From contig NZ_JOFJ01000007.1 in NCBI RefSeq assembly GCF_000718255.1, positions 1 through 64,000 on the forward strand: a DNA stretch of 64,000 nt, read 5' to 3'. Positions 50,920-58,713 of the stretch are shown here, in pieces (positions within the stretch are counted from its first letter, which is position 1; every line of letters starts with the position of its first letter). The notes below the pieces were generated by a model that had not been told where the DNA came from, did no database searches, and saw only the letters and a list, made by a program, of their open reading frames with translations. The translations under genes and the position numbers were made by a program. The stretch is from Spirillospora albida. Its GTDB lineage: Bacteria > Actinomycetota > Actinomycetes > Streptosporangiales > Streptosporangiaceae.

Positions 50920-52040
50920 CCGGTCACCTTCCGCAACTGTTCCCGGGCGTCCCTGACCTCCCGAATCGCTCCCCACGGGGCCGTGTCGGTGAGGATGTGG
51001 CGAATGTGGATATCCATACGGCGGGACGTCAACAGCGGCGCCACCGTCGTAAGGGCGTCCATGCCGTCGACCATGAGGCCGACGTCCTGGGCCTGGATCG
51101 CCGACTTCGTCAGCCGCGCCCGGTACAAGCCGACGAGCAGCGGGGATTGTGTCTCCACGGACGAGATGGCCGTCTGGAGGTCCGCGGCCCCGAGCGTGTG
51201 TAGGCCGCAGTCGACGAGCGCAATCCCGCTGTTGGCCATGACCTCGGCGCCATCAAGCGGATTCAGTCCGTCGGTGAGGCTCTGCGCCCCTTCCAAGGCG
51301 CGGCGGACGGCGCGCTCCTGGCCGGGGACGCCGGCGAGGGAACGCGCGAACCGGACGAGGAGCTCCGCGCGGGTGCCGTCGTCCAGATCGGGCAGGGTCA
51401 GGCCGCGGCGGACGTACTCGGCGGCGCGGGAGCGGGGGCCCTCGTAGTTGCGGATCAGAGACAGGGTTGCGTACCCGTGCGCCTGCCCATGCACATCGCC
51501 GGCGCGCTCGGCGAGGGTGACGGCAAGACTGGCGGTGCGGGCGGCGCGGTCACGATCACGGGTGTCGTGCAGGATGAGCGCGGCCCGCCGGGCAAGCCCC
51601 GACGCCGCCGATTGGAGGGCGGTGTCGGTGCTATGCACCGCAGGCGTGATGCGAGCCAGATGGCGGAGCGCTTCGCGGACGAGGGGGGCGCCACCGATCT
51701 GTTCCTCGGTGTGCGCGAGGCGGTCGGCGAGGAGCCGCACGTAGGCGGCGTCCCGGTACGGACTGGTCGAGGTCGCCGACGGGATCAATGCGACGCTTGC
51801 CGCCGACGCCAGAAAGCGGCGCCTCTTCACAGGGTCCTCCTCGGCGGGGACGAGTTCGAGGGTCCACCCCACCGTACGCAGCAGCCCGGCGGACTTGGCC
51901 ATGCCGGGGTCCCGTTTGCCCGCGAGAACCATCGACACCCACGGCTGGGAAACGTCAAGGCGACGAGCGAGGGCGGCACCGGACCAGCCATGCCGCCGCA
52001 TGACCGCGCGGAATGCGTCGCCAAGGCTCGTGACGCCCAT
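50916..52040 (-). CDS. XRE family regulator with C-terminal TPR-like region
   Basis: A 374-residue protein: an N-terminal Cro/C1-type helix-turn-helix (LGDAFRAVMRRHGWSGAALA then RRLDVSQPWVSMVLAGKRDP), then a helical repeat region (about 95-370) of TPR-like character, for example ALAERAGDVHGQAHGYATL and GADLQTAISSVETQSPLLVG. Regulators of this WhiJ/BldB-like context control development or metabolism in actinomycetes; the target here is probably the divergent small genes and itself, via the palindrome 75 bp upstream. Confidence 0.82.
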   Translation of the reverse strand: MGVTSLGDAFRAVMRRHGWSGAALARRLDVSQPWVSMVLAGKRDPGMAKSAGLLRTVGWTLELVPAEEDPVKRRRFLASAASVALIPSATSTSPYRDAAYVRLLADRLAHTEEQIGGAPLVREALRHLARITPAVHSTDTALQSAASGLARRAALILHDTRDRDRAARTASLAVTLAERAGDVHGQAHGYATLSLIRNYEGPRSRAAEYVRRGLTLPDLDDGTRAELLVRFARSLAGVPGQERAVRRALEGAQSLTDGLNPLDGAEVMANSGIALVDCGLHTLGAADLQTAISSVETQSPLLVGLYRARLTKSAIQAQDVGLMVDGMDALTTVAPLLTSRRMDIHIRHILTDTAPWGAIREVRDAREQLRKVTG

Positions 52041-52114
52041 GCCCGGACCGTATAACGCCCCGTTAAGGCGCGGCTACCGGTACGGGCGAGGCGGTGCTTT
52101 CCTGCGCGAAGAAG

Positions 52115-52128
52115 GTGTCACGTGACAC
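52115..52128. promoter_or_regulatory. Perfect palindrome GTGTCACGTGACAC between XRE gene and small genes
   Basis: A perfect 14-bp dyad in the 160-bp divergent region, 75 bp from the XRE start and 73 bp from the start of the plus-strand small genes. It is a likely XRE operator. Confidence 0.6.
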
Positions 52129-52200
52129 AGAGACGGCCCCGGTCCGGCGGGTGAACGCCGGGGGGTCCGGGGCCTAACCAGGAAGTGAGGATCCTGGCTG

Positions 52201-52452
52201 ATGCACAACGTACCTGACCCCCCGGGAATCGACCCGGCGGCCAGCGAAGCCCTGGAAAAGCTCCGCGCCGACTATCCGACCTGGTCGATCGAACTCCGGG
52301 ACCGGATGGACGTTCCGTGGCGAGCGCGCCGGCAGCGCGAGCCGATTTGGCGTGGCGGGGTCGTCGACGTCGAGGCGGCCACCGCCGAGCAACTCCGCGA
52401 GCGCCTGGAGCGCTTCCTCGCCATTGACGCCGAGATCGCGAGCCGACCGTGA
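52201..52452 (+). CDS. Small hypothetical protein
   Basis: An 83-residue protein of unknown function: MHNVPDPPGIDPAASEALEK, WSIELRDRMDVPWRARR and a C-terminal helix TAEQLRERLERFLAIDAEI. Its stop overlaps the next start (GTGA), giving a compact three-gene set opposite the XRE regulator. Composition is ordinary for the host. Confidence 0.55.
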   Translation: MHNVPDPPGIDPAASEALEKLRADYPTWSIELRDRMDVPWRARRQREPIWRGGVVDVEAATAEQLRERLERFLAIDAEIASRP

Positions 52453-52727
52453 TGGGGCCGTTCGCCGAAACGCTCAGGGGACCGGCGCGGCCTTGGGAGC
52501 CGCCCCGCTTCTACGCCTGGCAGGCGCCGCACGCGTGCGGGGTCACCGACCGGCAGGAGCGCGCGCTCGACGGCGTCCGCGAGGCTCTGCGCGACGAGCC
52601 GCCCGGGACGGTCGCGCAGATCCGGCGCGTCACCGTCAACGGGTGCGGGACGTACATCGACGTCGGCGCGGCCGTCACCGCGGCCCTCGACGCGGCGAGC
52701 GGCGCCCTGGTGTGGGACGTGGCATGA
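52449..52727 (+). CDS. Small hypothetical protein
   Basis: A 92-residue protein of unknown function with WEPPRFYAWQAPHACGVTDR and an alpha/beta second half (VAQIRRVTVNGCGTYIDVGA, AVTAALDAASGALVW). Starts are a GTG at 52449 overlapping the previous stop or an ATG at 52452. Its stop overlaps the following ATG, so it is translated as part of the small-gene set. Confidence 0.55.
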   Translation: MMGPFAETLRGPARPWEPPRFYAWQAPHACGVTDRQERALDGVREALRDEPPGTVAQIRRVTVNGCGTYIDVGAAVTAALDAASGALVWDVA

Positions 52728-52989
52728 ACCCGCTTCTCGACCTCGACCAGGCGCTCACCACCGAAGGGTGGTGCACGCAGCTCCGGGCAGACGGCCCGGT
52801 GCCGCTGCTGCGCGTATGGCACCCCTCGACGCCATGGTTCGGAGACAGCGTGTCCCCCCGCACCGGGCCGGACGGGACGAGCGCGTTCTACACGCGGCGT
52901 TGGCCCTCTGCGACGACATCCCGGCCGCGTGCGGGGCCGTGATGGCGCTGTGTGCGCGGCGCATCTCCTGGGGCCACAGCCTTCCGTGA
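52724..52989 (+). pseudogene. Small hypothetical gene with probable frameshift
   Basis: The ATG frame gives MNPLLDLDQALTTEGWCTQL and LRVWHPSTPWFGDSV but then degenerates into an Arg/Ser/Pro-rich tail and stops at 52942. A different frame over the same DNA from about 52890 continues with LALCDDIPAACGAVMALCA to 52989, the C-terminus expected for this small family in actinomycetes as I know it. One inserted or deleted base around 52880-52905 would restore a single ~88-residue protein. Either a broken gene or a sequencing error. Confidence 0.5.
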
Positions 52990-53065
52990 ACCTGCCGATG
53001 GCGCTGCGCGTCACAGTAACAACCTTGTGTGACCGGCCGCTCCTCCCAACACGACAGGACCCCCG

Positions 53066-53476
53066 ATGCGCACCCTCCCCACCCTCCTCGCCGCCGCTTC
53101 CGTCGCGCTCACCGCTGGATGCGCCGGCGCCGGCCAGCCGGCAGCGCAGGTGACCGTGACCGAGCGCGCGCCCGGCCCGGTGGTTGCGTCGAGCAGCGCA
53201 CCGAAGGCCGCAGCACCGAGCAGCGCGGAGCCGTCCGCGAAGCCGAAGCCCCCGAAGGTGCGGGTGCCGCGCGTCGTCGGGATGAATCACCAGAAGGCGC
53301 AGAACATCATGCAGGCGGCGGGCTTTTTCCTGCTTCGGGAGAAGGACGCCACCGGGCAGGACCGGATGCTCCTTTGGGATCGGAATTGGATCGTCGTCCG
53401 GCAGTCACCGAAGCCGGGGACGGTGGTCTCGACGGAGCGGATGATCACCCTGTACTCGAAGAAGATCGGCGAGTAG
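53066..53476 (+). CDS. Secreted lipoprotein with one PASTA domain
   Basis: A 136-residue lipoprotein: lipobox ALTAGC (Cys19), a Ser/Pro/Ala-rich linker and a single PASTA domain (about 68-136, VRVPRVVGMNHQKAQNIMQA, VRQSPKPGTVVS). PASTA units bind peptidoglycan or muropeptides; a free-standing lipoprotein form could compete with the PASTA kinases for ligand. It belongs to the accessory island, without a clear operon partner. Confidence 0.75.
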   Translation: MRTLPTLLAAASVALTAGCAGAGQPAAQVTVTERAPGPVVASSSAPKAAAPSSAEPSAKPKPPKVRVPRVVGMNHQKAQNIMQAAGFFLLREKDATGQDRMLLWDRNWIVVRQSPKPGTVVSTERMITLYSKKIGE

Positions 53477-53848
53477 CACGCACGACTAAACGGCCCAAGA
53501 CCCGAGGAGACGGGCTGTTCGTGCCGGACGGGCTTCCCACCCGCCGACCGAGGTAGTCCACGGCGGTACTTCGGCGAAGGCCAGACCGTTCCGAGGCTCA
53601 GCAGGCGCGTCGGCAGGTTGGTACCGCTGCTCAACCGCGCGGTCGATGACGAGTACGTCAGCTCGACGAGCGCGGATGAGCTTGGTGACGGCGGTGCGAA
53701 TGACGGAGTCGAGCATGTATGCCTCCTGACGCGGCATGGCTGGATCGGGCCAGCCAGGTAGTATGGATGAGCCTTTTGTGGTGGGTGCGGCATCGACGGC
53801 CTGGCGGCTACGTCCTTCGGACGGGCCCCGGCCAGGTTCGGAGCGCCC
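53477..53848. other. Intergenic region with one weak reading frame
   Basis: A 372-bp gap in the island. The minus strand has a weak frame (about 53486-53737, 83 codons, including SVIRTAVTKLIRARRADVLV) that resembles nothing I know and lacks a good ribosome binding site. Otherwise no feature is seen. Base composition is less GC-biased than the flanks. Confidence 0.4.
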
Positions 53849-54361
53849 ATGTACGGCAACTCGCAGCAGCCGCCCGGTTTCCCGCCCTTGCCCCCACCGC
53901 CTCGCCGCAAGAGCGGGTGCCTGTTGGCTGGAGGAGTCGGTTGCGGGGCGCTGTTGTTTCTGTTCGTCGTTCTCGGTGTCATCGGGATGGTGGTCGACAC
54001 TCCACCGGAGCCCACGGAGACCCCAACGGCCAGTCGTTCGTCTGGTACGCCCTCGCCGACGGCGTCGGCCACAAGGACGCAGAGCCCGCGCGTGGCGCGG
54101 ACACGTACGCCTACGCGGACCCAGGCGCCCACCCGGAGGCCGACTAAGACATCGACAAGGCCGACCGTTAGACCGACCGTCCGGCCGACAACGAAGCGGC
54201 CGGTGAGGACAACCCCGCCGAGACCGAGCACCGACCCGCGGTTCTCAACCTGTGCGGAGGCGAACCGCGCCGGATTCGGGCCGTACCACCAGGGCAAGGA
54301 TCCGGAGTACTCCTGGTATCAGGACCGGGACGACGACGGAGTGGTGTGCGAGCCGCGCTAG
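53849..54361 (+). CDS. Membrane-anchored Excalibur-domain protein
   Basis: A 170-residue protein: a Pro-rich cytoplasmic start, one membrane helix (about 24-48, CLLAGGVGCGALLFLFVVLG), a long Thr/Pro/Arg-rich stalk and a C-terminal Excalibur domain (FSTCAEANRAGFGPYHQGKD then DRDDDGVVCEPR) whose DxDxDG loop binds Ca2+ and whose Cys pair closes it. These are presumed cell-surface calcium-binding proteins of unknown role. Confidence 0.8.
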   Translation: MYGNSQQPPGFPPLPPPPRRKSGCLLAGGVGCGALLFLFVVLGVIGMVVDTPPEPTETPTASRSSGTPSPTASATRTQSPRVARTRTPTRTQAPTRRPTKTSTRPTVRPTVRPTTKRPVRTTPPRPSTDPRFSTCAEANRAGFGPYHQGKDPEYSWYQDRDDDGVVCEPR

Positions 54362-54421
54362 CTGGCCGATCAGTGGACGCGGAGCAGGAGCGGTCACGTC
54401 TTGGGCCCGACGATGCCCTCG

Positions 54422-55019
54422 TCAGCGACGCCCATCCCACCGCTGGACGACCTTGACCGCGGCCTCGGAGGCGGACCCGAACTCGCCGTCGACCTTGACC
54501 GGGTGTGACCGAGCGCCGAGCAGGCCATGGACAGTCTCGACGTGCTCGCCGTCGTCCCCGCAGCTGAGGGGGGAGCTTGCGCATCATGGCCTCCTGCCAG
54601 GAGTCGGGGAACGGGGGTGGAGGCGCCGGAGTAGGCGGGGCGGTCGGTACCCGTAGATCCGCGACGGCCGGTTGATGGTCTTCCGGTAGACGCCGTCCCG
54701 GCTGTAGTACCGGCCGTCCAGCGACCCATTTGTGTTCCGTCGACGGTGTTGATGCGAGACGCCGAAGCAGCGAGGATGAGCCGGACGTGTGTCGACCCGC
54801 CGTGCCCGTAGAACACCTAGTCCTCGCCCACGTTCACGTCGGCCTGGTCGATGACCCAGCTCAAGAAGGGCGTGCACCACAGGTAGCCATGACTGCCCTC
54901 CGGGCGGCGCGGGATGCGGCCGAGCCACCTGTTTGTAGCGGGGGGGCGTTCGTGCCGCGTTCGCGGTACCCGATCTCGCCGGTGGCCGCCTTGATCGCCG
55001 CCGTCGAGGTGAAGGACAT
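54422..55019 (-). pseudogene. Decayed CHAP / peptidoglycan-binding domain gene
   Basis: Fragments of one surface-hydrolase type protein are readable in order but in different frames: ATG at 55019 followed by ATGEIGYRERGTN; then WCTPFLSWVIDQADVNV (CHAP active-site Cys region) ending in a stop near 54817; FYGHGGSTHVRL; GSLDGRYYSRDGVYRK; and a C-terminal peptidoglycan-binding piece VDGEFGSASEAAVKVVQRW stopping at 54422. At least three frameshifts and one internal stop make it a clear pseudogene, probably of phage or mobile-element origin. Confidence 0.7.
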
Positions 55020-55039
55020 GCAGGTCCTCTGCCACCCAG

Positions 55040-55350
55040 ACCTTCCCCGAGATCACGAAGCCTTGGGATCCTCAGCCGCACCCGGTACCCGTCGCTCGTG
55101 TAGACGGTGAGGCCGGAGAGCGCGCGGCGGCGAGGTCACTCGGTGGGTCGGCGTCGGTATGCCGGAATTCAGGCTTGATCTGGATGGGACCGTCGGTCCC
55201 GAGCCGGATGCGGACCTGGTATCCGGTGTGGGTGGTCTGGTTGTAGTGCCCGACGAGGCAGACGTAGACGGCGTCAGCGGTGATCGACGCGGCAGGCGCC
55301 CGGAATGCGGCCTCGACGTCGACGTTCGTGCAGCCGAGCGGGAGCTTCAC
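55040..55350 (-). pseudogene. Decayed gene, unknown (phage-tail-like)
   Basis: The minus strand reads LPLGCTNVDVEAAFRAPAAS, VYVCLVGHYNQTTHTGYQVR and EFRHTDADPPSDLAAA, then the frame breaks at about 55120. Removing two bases there restores LSGLTVYTSDGYRVRLRI. The pattern resembles conserved hypothetical proteins of actinobacterial mobile elements, but I cannot name it. It lies directly upstream of the CHAP pseudogene on the same strand and may have formed one operon with it. Confidence 0.5.
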
Positions 55351-55589
55351 ACCGGAGGTCGCATTCGGTCTATGATGCGTCGCGGGACCCGGCGGCGCCC
55401 CGCACGGCCGTCCTGGTCGACATCACGCCGACGTGGGAGCCCTGCGACTGCGCCCTCTGTCTACCTGCGGTTCCTCGCCGCCGCCTGCTCGGGCCTTCCT
55501 AGTCGCTTTAAAGAAGATGCGAGTCGGCAAGTTCGACAAGAAGCCGCTCCGGGCGCGGCACAGGGCGGCGGAGATGGCCGTGGAGAAGG

Positions 55590-56195
55590 TCACTCCTTCA
55601 GACCGTTGAGGAAAAGGTCCACGTAGTGGTCGCTGATCGCCGCGGTGTCCAGCCGGCCGCCGGGGCGGTACCAGGCGCCCAGCTGGTGGACGGTGCCGAA
55701 GAAGAAGTGGACGGCGATGTCGGCCGGCGTGCGGGTGCGGAACGCGCCCGCACGCTGGCCCTCCTCCACCAGGGCGCGGAACCGCTCGTGGTAGCGGCGC
55801 CGCTCGGCGCGGACGGCCTCCCTGCGCTCCGCCGACAGCAGGTGCGTCGAGCGGAAGAACACCGTGAAGTCGTCCAGGTAGCGGAACGAGGTGTTCAGGA
55901 CGTCGGCGGCGGCGGCGCGGAGCCGCTGCTCGGCCGTGCCGGGGCCGTCGGCGATCCGCTCCAGGCGGAGCATCTGCATGCCGAGGAGCCGGTGGTAGAT
56001 CTCGTAGAGGAGATCGTCCTTGGAGCCGAAGTAGTGGTACATGGCGCCCTTGGTGACGCCCGCCGCGTCCACGATCTCCTGGACGGAGGTGTTCTCGTAG
56101 CCCTTCTCGGCGAACATCCGGGTCGCCACCGCCAGCAGCCGGTCGGGGAGCGGCCGGCCCTTCTCGCCGGTGCGCGCTGCTGAAGTCCGCGTCAC
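55590..56195 (-). CDS. TetR family repressor of the ABC transporter / ligase regulon
   Basis: A 201-residue TetR protein: NTSVQEIVDAAGVTKGAMYH with HYFGSKDDLLYEI forms the DNA-binding domain; a helical ligand domain follows (HLLSAERREAVRAERRRYHE, VHFFFGTVHQLGAWY), like FadR/KstR-type acyl-CoA sensors. It is divergent from the transporter operon with a palindrome between them, and a near-identical palindrome lies before the acyl-CoA ligase gene. An acyl-CoA made by that ligase is the likely inducer (inference). Confidence 0.88.
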   Translation of the reverse strand: MTRTSAARTGEKGRPLPDRLLAVATRMFAEKGYENTSVQEIVDAAGVTKGAMYHYFGSKDDLLYEIYHRLLGMQMLRLERIADGPGTAEQRLRAAAADVLNTSFRYLDDFTVFFRSTHLLSAERREAVRAERRRYHERFRALVEEGQRAGAFRTRTPADIAVHFFFGTVHQLGAWYRPGGRLDTAAISDHYVDLFLNGLKE

Positions 56196-56263
56196 GACCC
56201 TGCCTCCGTTCCGGAGCGGCGGCCCTGTTGACGGCGCCGTCGGGCGATTCTATCTTCGGTGAA

Positions 56264-56277
56264 TCCGACCAGTCGGT
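56264..56277. promoter_or_regulatory. TetR-type operator, copy 2 (transporter promoter)
   Basis: CCGAC-CA-GTCGG with a following TATGT is the same palindrome as at 48943, differing in the central two bases and the first flank base. It lies between the divergent TetR gene (start 56195) and livG (start 56333). Confidence 0.75.
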
Positions 56278-56332
56278 ATGTTCCATTGGTCTCGGGGGAG
56301 TCCGCGTCCGTTCCGACGGCGAGGTGACGTCC

Positions 56333-57130
56333 ATGTCCGGTCCCCCGTCCGCCGACCTCCTGGAACTCCGCGATGTGACGGTCCGCTTCGGCGGGCTCCT
56401 GGCGCTGGACGCGGTGTCGCTCACCGCGCCGCGCGGCCGTGTCACCGGCGTCATCGGCCCGAACGGGGCCGGCAAGACGACCCTGTTCAACGTCGTGTGC
56501 GGCTTCGTCCGGCCCGAGTCGGGCGAGCTGCGCTGGCGCGGCGCGCGCCTCGGCCGGCACCGGCCGCACGACCTCACCCGGCTCGGCATCGGCCGGACGC
56601 TGCAGGGCCTCGGCCTGTTCCAGGGGCTGACCGTCCTGGAGAACGTCATGGTGGGCGCCGACCGGCACGCCCGCACCGGGTTCGCGTCCGGGCTGCTGGC
56701 GCTGCCGCGCGCCGACCGCGACGAGGCCGCGCTGCGCGGCCGCGCCCTGGCCCGGCTGGAGGAGCTCGGCATCGCCGACACCGCCGCGCGGCCGCCCGGC
56801 GGGCTGCCGTACGGGGTCCAGAAACGGGTCGCGCTCGCCCGCGCGCTGGTCTGCGAGCCCGACCTGCTGATGCTGGACGAGCCCGCCGCCGGGCTGTCGG
56901 CCGCCGAGATCGACGAGATCGCGGAGCTCATCCGGGGGATGCGCGGCGGCCCCGGCGTCGTCCTCGTCGAGCACCACATGGACCTCGTCATGGGCGTCTG
57001 CGACCGGGTCGTCGTCCTCGACTTCGGAAAGGTCATCGCGGCCGGCGAGCCCGCCGGGATCCGCGACGACCCGGCCGTCCTGGACGCCTACCTCGGTGAG
57101 GAGGTCCGCCATGACGAAGGCACTGCTTGA
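56333..57130 (+). CDS. livG: Branched-chain-type ABC transporter ATPase, LivG-like
   Basis: A 265-residue ATPase: Walker A GPNGAGKTT, Q-loop-region IGRTLQGLGLF, signature LPYGVQKRVALARAL (the LPYG form is normal in LivG), Walker B LLMLDEPAAGLS and switch His in LVEHHMD. One of two ATPases of a HAAT-family importer. The ATG at 56333 follows GAGGTGA. The gene overlaps the start of livF by 20 bp. Confidence 0.9.
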   Translation: MSGPPSADLLELRDVTVRFGGLLALDAVSLTAPRGRVTGVIGPNGAGKTTLFNVVCGFVRPESGELRWRGARLGRHRPHDLTRLGIGRTLQGLGLFQGLTVLENVMVGADRHARTGFASGLLALPRADRDEAALRGRALARLEELGIADTAARPPGGLPYGVQKRVALARALVCEPDLLMLDEPAAGLSAAEIDEIAELIRGMRGGPGVVLVEHHMDLVMGVCDRVVVLDFGKVIAAGEPAGIRDDPAVLDAYLGEEVRHDEGTA

Positions 57131-57830
57131 GGTGCGCGGGCTGGACGTCGACTACGGCGCCGTGCGCGCCCTGCGCGGCGTCGACCTGTCGGTGGAGCGC
57201 GGGTCGGTCACCGCCGTCCTCGGCGCGAACGGCGCCGGGAAGACCACGCTGCTGCGCGCCCTGTCCGGGCTGCTGCGGCCCGCGTCCGGGACGATCGAGC
57301 TGGACGGGCGGGACCTCACCCGCGCGGCCGTCGAGCGGATCGTCCGGCTCGGCGTCGCGCACGTCCCGCAGAGCGGCGGCGTCATCACCGAGCTGACCGT
57401 CGCCGAGAACCTGCGGCTCGGCGGGCTGTGGCGGGGGGACCGCGCCGCGCTCGCCCGCCGGATCGACGAGATGTACGCCCTGTTCCCGCCGCTCGCGGAG
57501 CGGCGCTCGCTCCCCGCCGCGACGCTGTCCGGCGGGGAGCGGCAGATGCTCGCGCTGGCCCGCGCGCTCACGGGCTCGCCCCGGCTGCTGCTCGTGGACG
57601 AGCCGTCCCTCGGCCTCGCCCCCCGCGTGGTCGCCCGGCTCATGGCCGTCCTGCGGCGGCTCTGCGACGAGGACGGCCGGACGGTCCTGCTCGTCGAGCA
57701 GAACGCGCGCAGCGCCCTGTCCATCGCCGACCGCGCGATCGTGCTGGACCTCGGCGCCGTGGTCGCCGCCGAGCCCGCCGCGACGATCGCCGCCGACGAC
57801 CGGCTCCGCCACGCCTACCTGGGGTTCTAG
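57111..57830 (+). CDS. livF: Branched-chain-type ABC transporter ATPase, LivF-like
   Basis: A 239-residue ATPase: GANGAGKTTLLRALSG, VPQSGGVITELTVAENL, signature LSGGERQMLALARAL, Walker B LLLVDEPSLGLAP and LVEQNARSAL at the switch, where the family has Gln/Asn for His. GAGGAGG precedes the ATG. The second ATPase of the importer. Confidence 0.92.
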   Translation: MTKALLEVRGLDVDYGAVRALRGVDLSVERGSVTAVLGANGAGKTTLLRALSGLLRPASGTIELDGRDLTRAAVERIVRLGVAHVPQSGGVITELTVAENLRLGGLWRGDRAALARRIDEMYALFPPLAERRSLPAATLSGGERQMLALARALTGSPRLLLVDEPSLGLAPRVVARLMAVLRRLCDEDGRTVLLVEQNARSALSIADRAIVLDLGAVVAAEPAATIAADDRLRHAYLGF

Positions 57831-58709
57831 ATGGTGCGCTTCATCAATCTCACGCTCGCCGGCATCACCTCGGGCGCGGTGTTCGCGGCGGTCGCGCTCG
57901 CGCTCGTGCTGATCTGGCGCGCCACCCGGGTCGTCAACTTCGCGCAGGGCGCCATGCTGATGATCACCACGTTCATCGCGTGGAGCGTGATCGACGCGGG
58001 CGGCTCCTACTGGCTCGCGCTCGGCGCGGCGCTCGCGTCCGGGCTGGTGCTCGGCGCGGTCGTCGAGCGGGTCGTCGTCCGTCCGGTGGAGAACAAGCCG
58101 CATCTGAACGCCGTCATCGTCACGCTCGGGCTGTTCGTCGTCCTCCAGGCCGCCGCCGGGATGATCTGGGGCGACACCCCGCACTCCTACCCGCCCGCGT
58201 TCACGATCCGGGGCCTGTCGGTCGCGGGCACCTGGCTGCTGCTGTCGCCGTTCGACCTGTTCGTCATCGGCGCCGTCGCCGCCGTGATGGTCGCGCTGAC
58301 CCTGCTGTTCGTCCGGACCGACCTCGGCCTGAAGCTGCGCGCCGCCGCGTTCGCCCCCGAGATCGCGCGGCTGCAGGGCGTCCGGGTCGGCCGGATGCTC
58401 ACGCTCGGCTGGGCGCTCGCCGCGCTCGTCGGATCCCTCGCCGGGGTGCTCGTCGCCCCGTCGGTGTTCGTCGGACCCACTCAGTTCGACGCGATGCTCG
58501 TGTTCGGGTTCACCGCCGCCGTCATCGGCGGCCTCGACAGCCCCGCCGGCGCCGTCGTCGGCGGGCTGCTGCTCGGCTGCGCGCTGAGCTACGTCTCCGG
58601 CTACGTCAGCTCCGACCTGGTCACGATGGGCGCGCTCGCCGCGCTCATCACCGTCCTGATGGTCAGACCGAACGGGCTGTTCGCCGCGAGCGGCGGAAGA
58701 AGGGTGTGA
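57831..58709 (+). CDS. livH: Branched-chain-type ABC transporter permease, LivH-like
   Basis: A 292-residue permease with about eight membrane helices: VRFINLTLAGITSGAVFAAV at the N-terminus, RVVNFAQGAMLMITTF in the second helix and FTAAVIGGLDSPAGAVVGGL near the end, all family hallmarks. It starts directly after livF (stop and start adjacent). Forms the membrane pore with LivM. Confidence 0.9.
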   Translation: MVRFINLTLAGITSGAVFAAVALALVLIWRATRVVNFAQGAMLMITTFIAWSVIDAGGSYWLALGAALASGLVLGAVVERVVVRPVENKPHLNAVIVTLGLFVVLQAAAGMIWGDTPHSYPPAFTIRGLSVAGTWLLLSPFDLFVIGAVAAVMVALTLLFVRTDLGLKLRAAAFAPEIARLQGVRVGRMLTLGWALAALVGSLAGVLVAPSVFVGPTQFDAMLVFGFTAAVIGGLDSPAGAVVGGLLLGCALSYVSGYVSSDLVTMGALAALITVLMVRPNGLFAASGGRRV

Positions 58710-58713
58710 CGCC

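Noticed and set aside
50641..55589. Integrative element with attachment sites
   Set aside because: No integrase, tRNA gene or matching direct repeats at the island edges could be found by eye; only an accessory island with decayed genes is supported.
56819..56830. Unusual LivG signature LPYGVQ as a defect
   Set aside because: LPYG in place of LSGG is the standard form in LivG ATPases.
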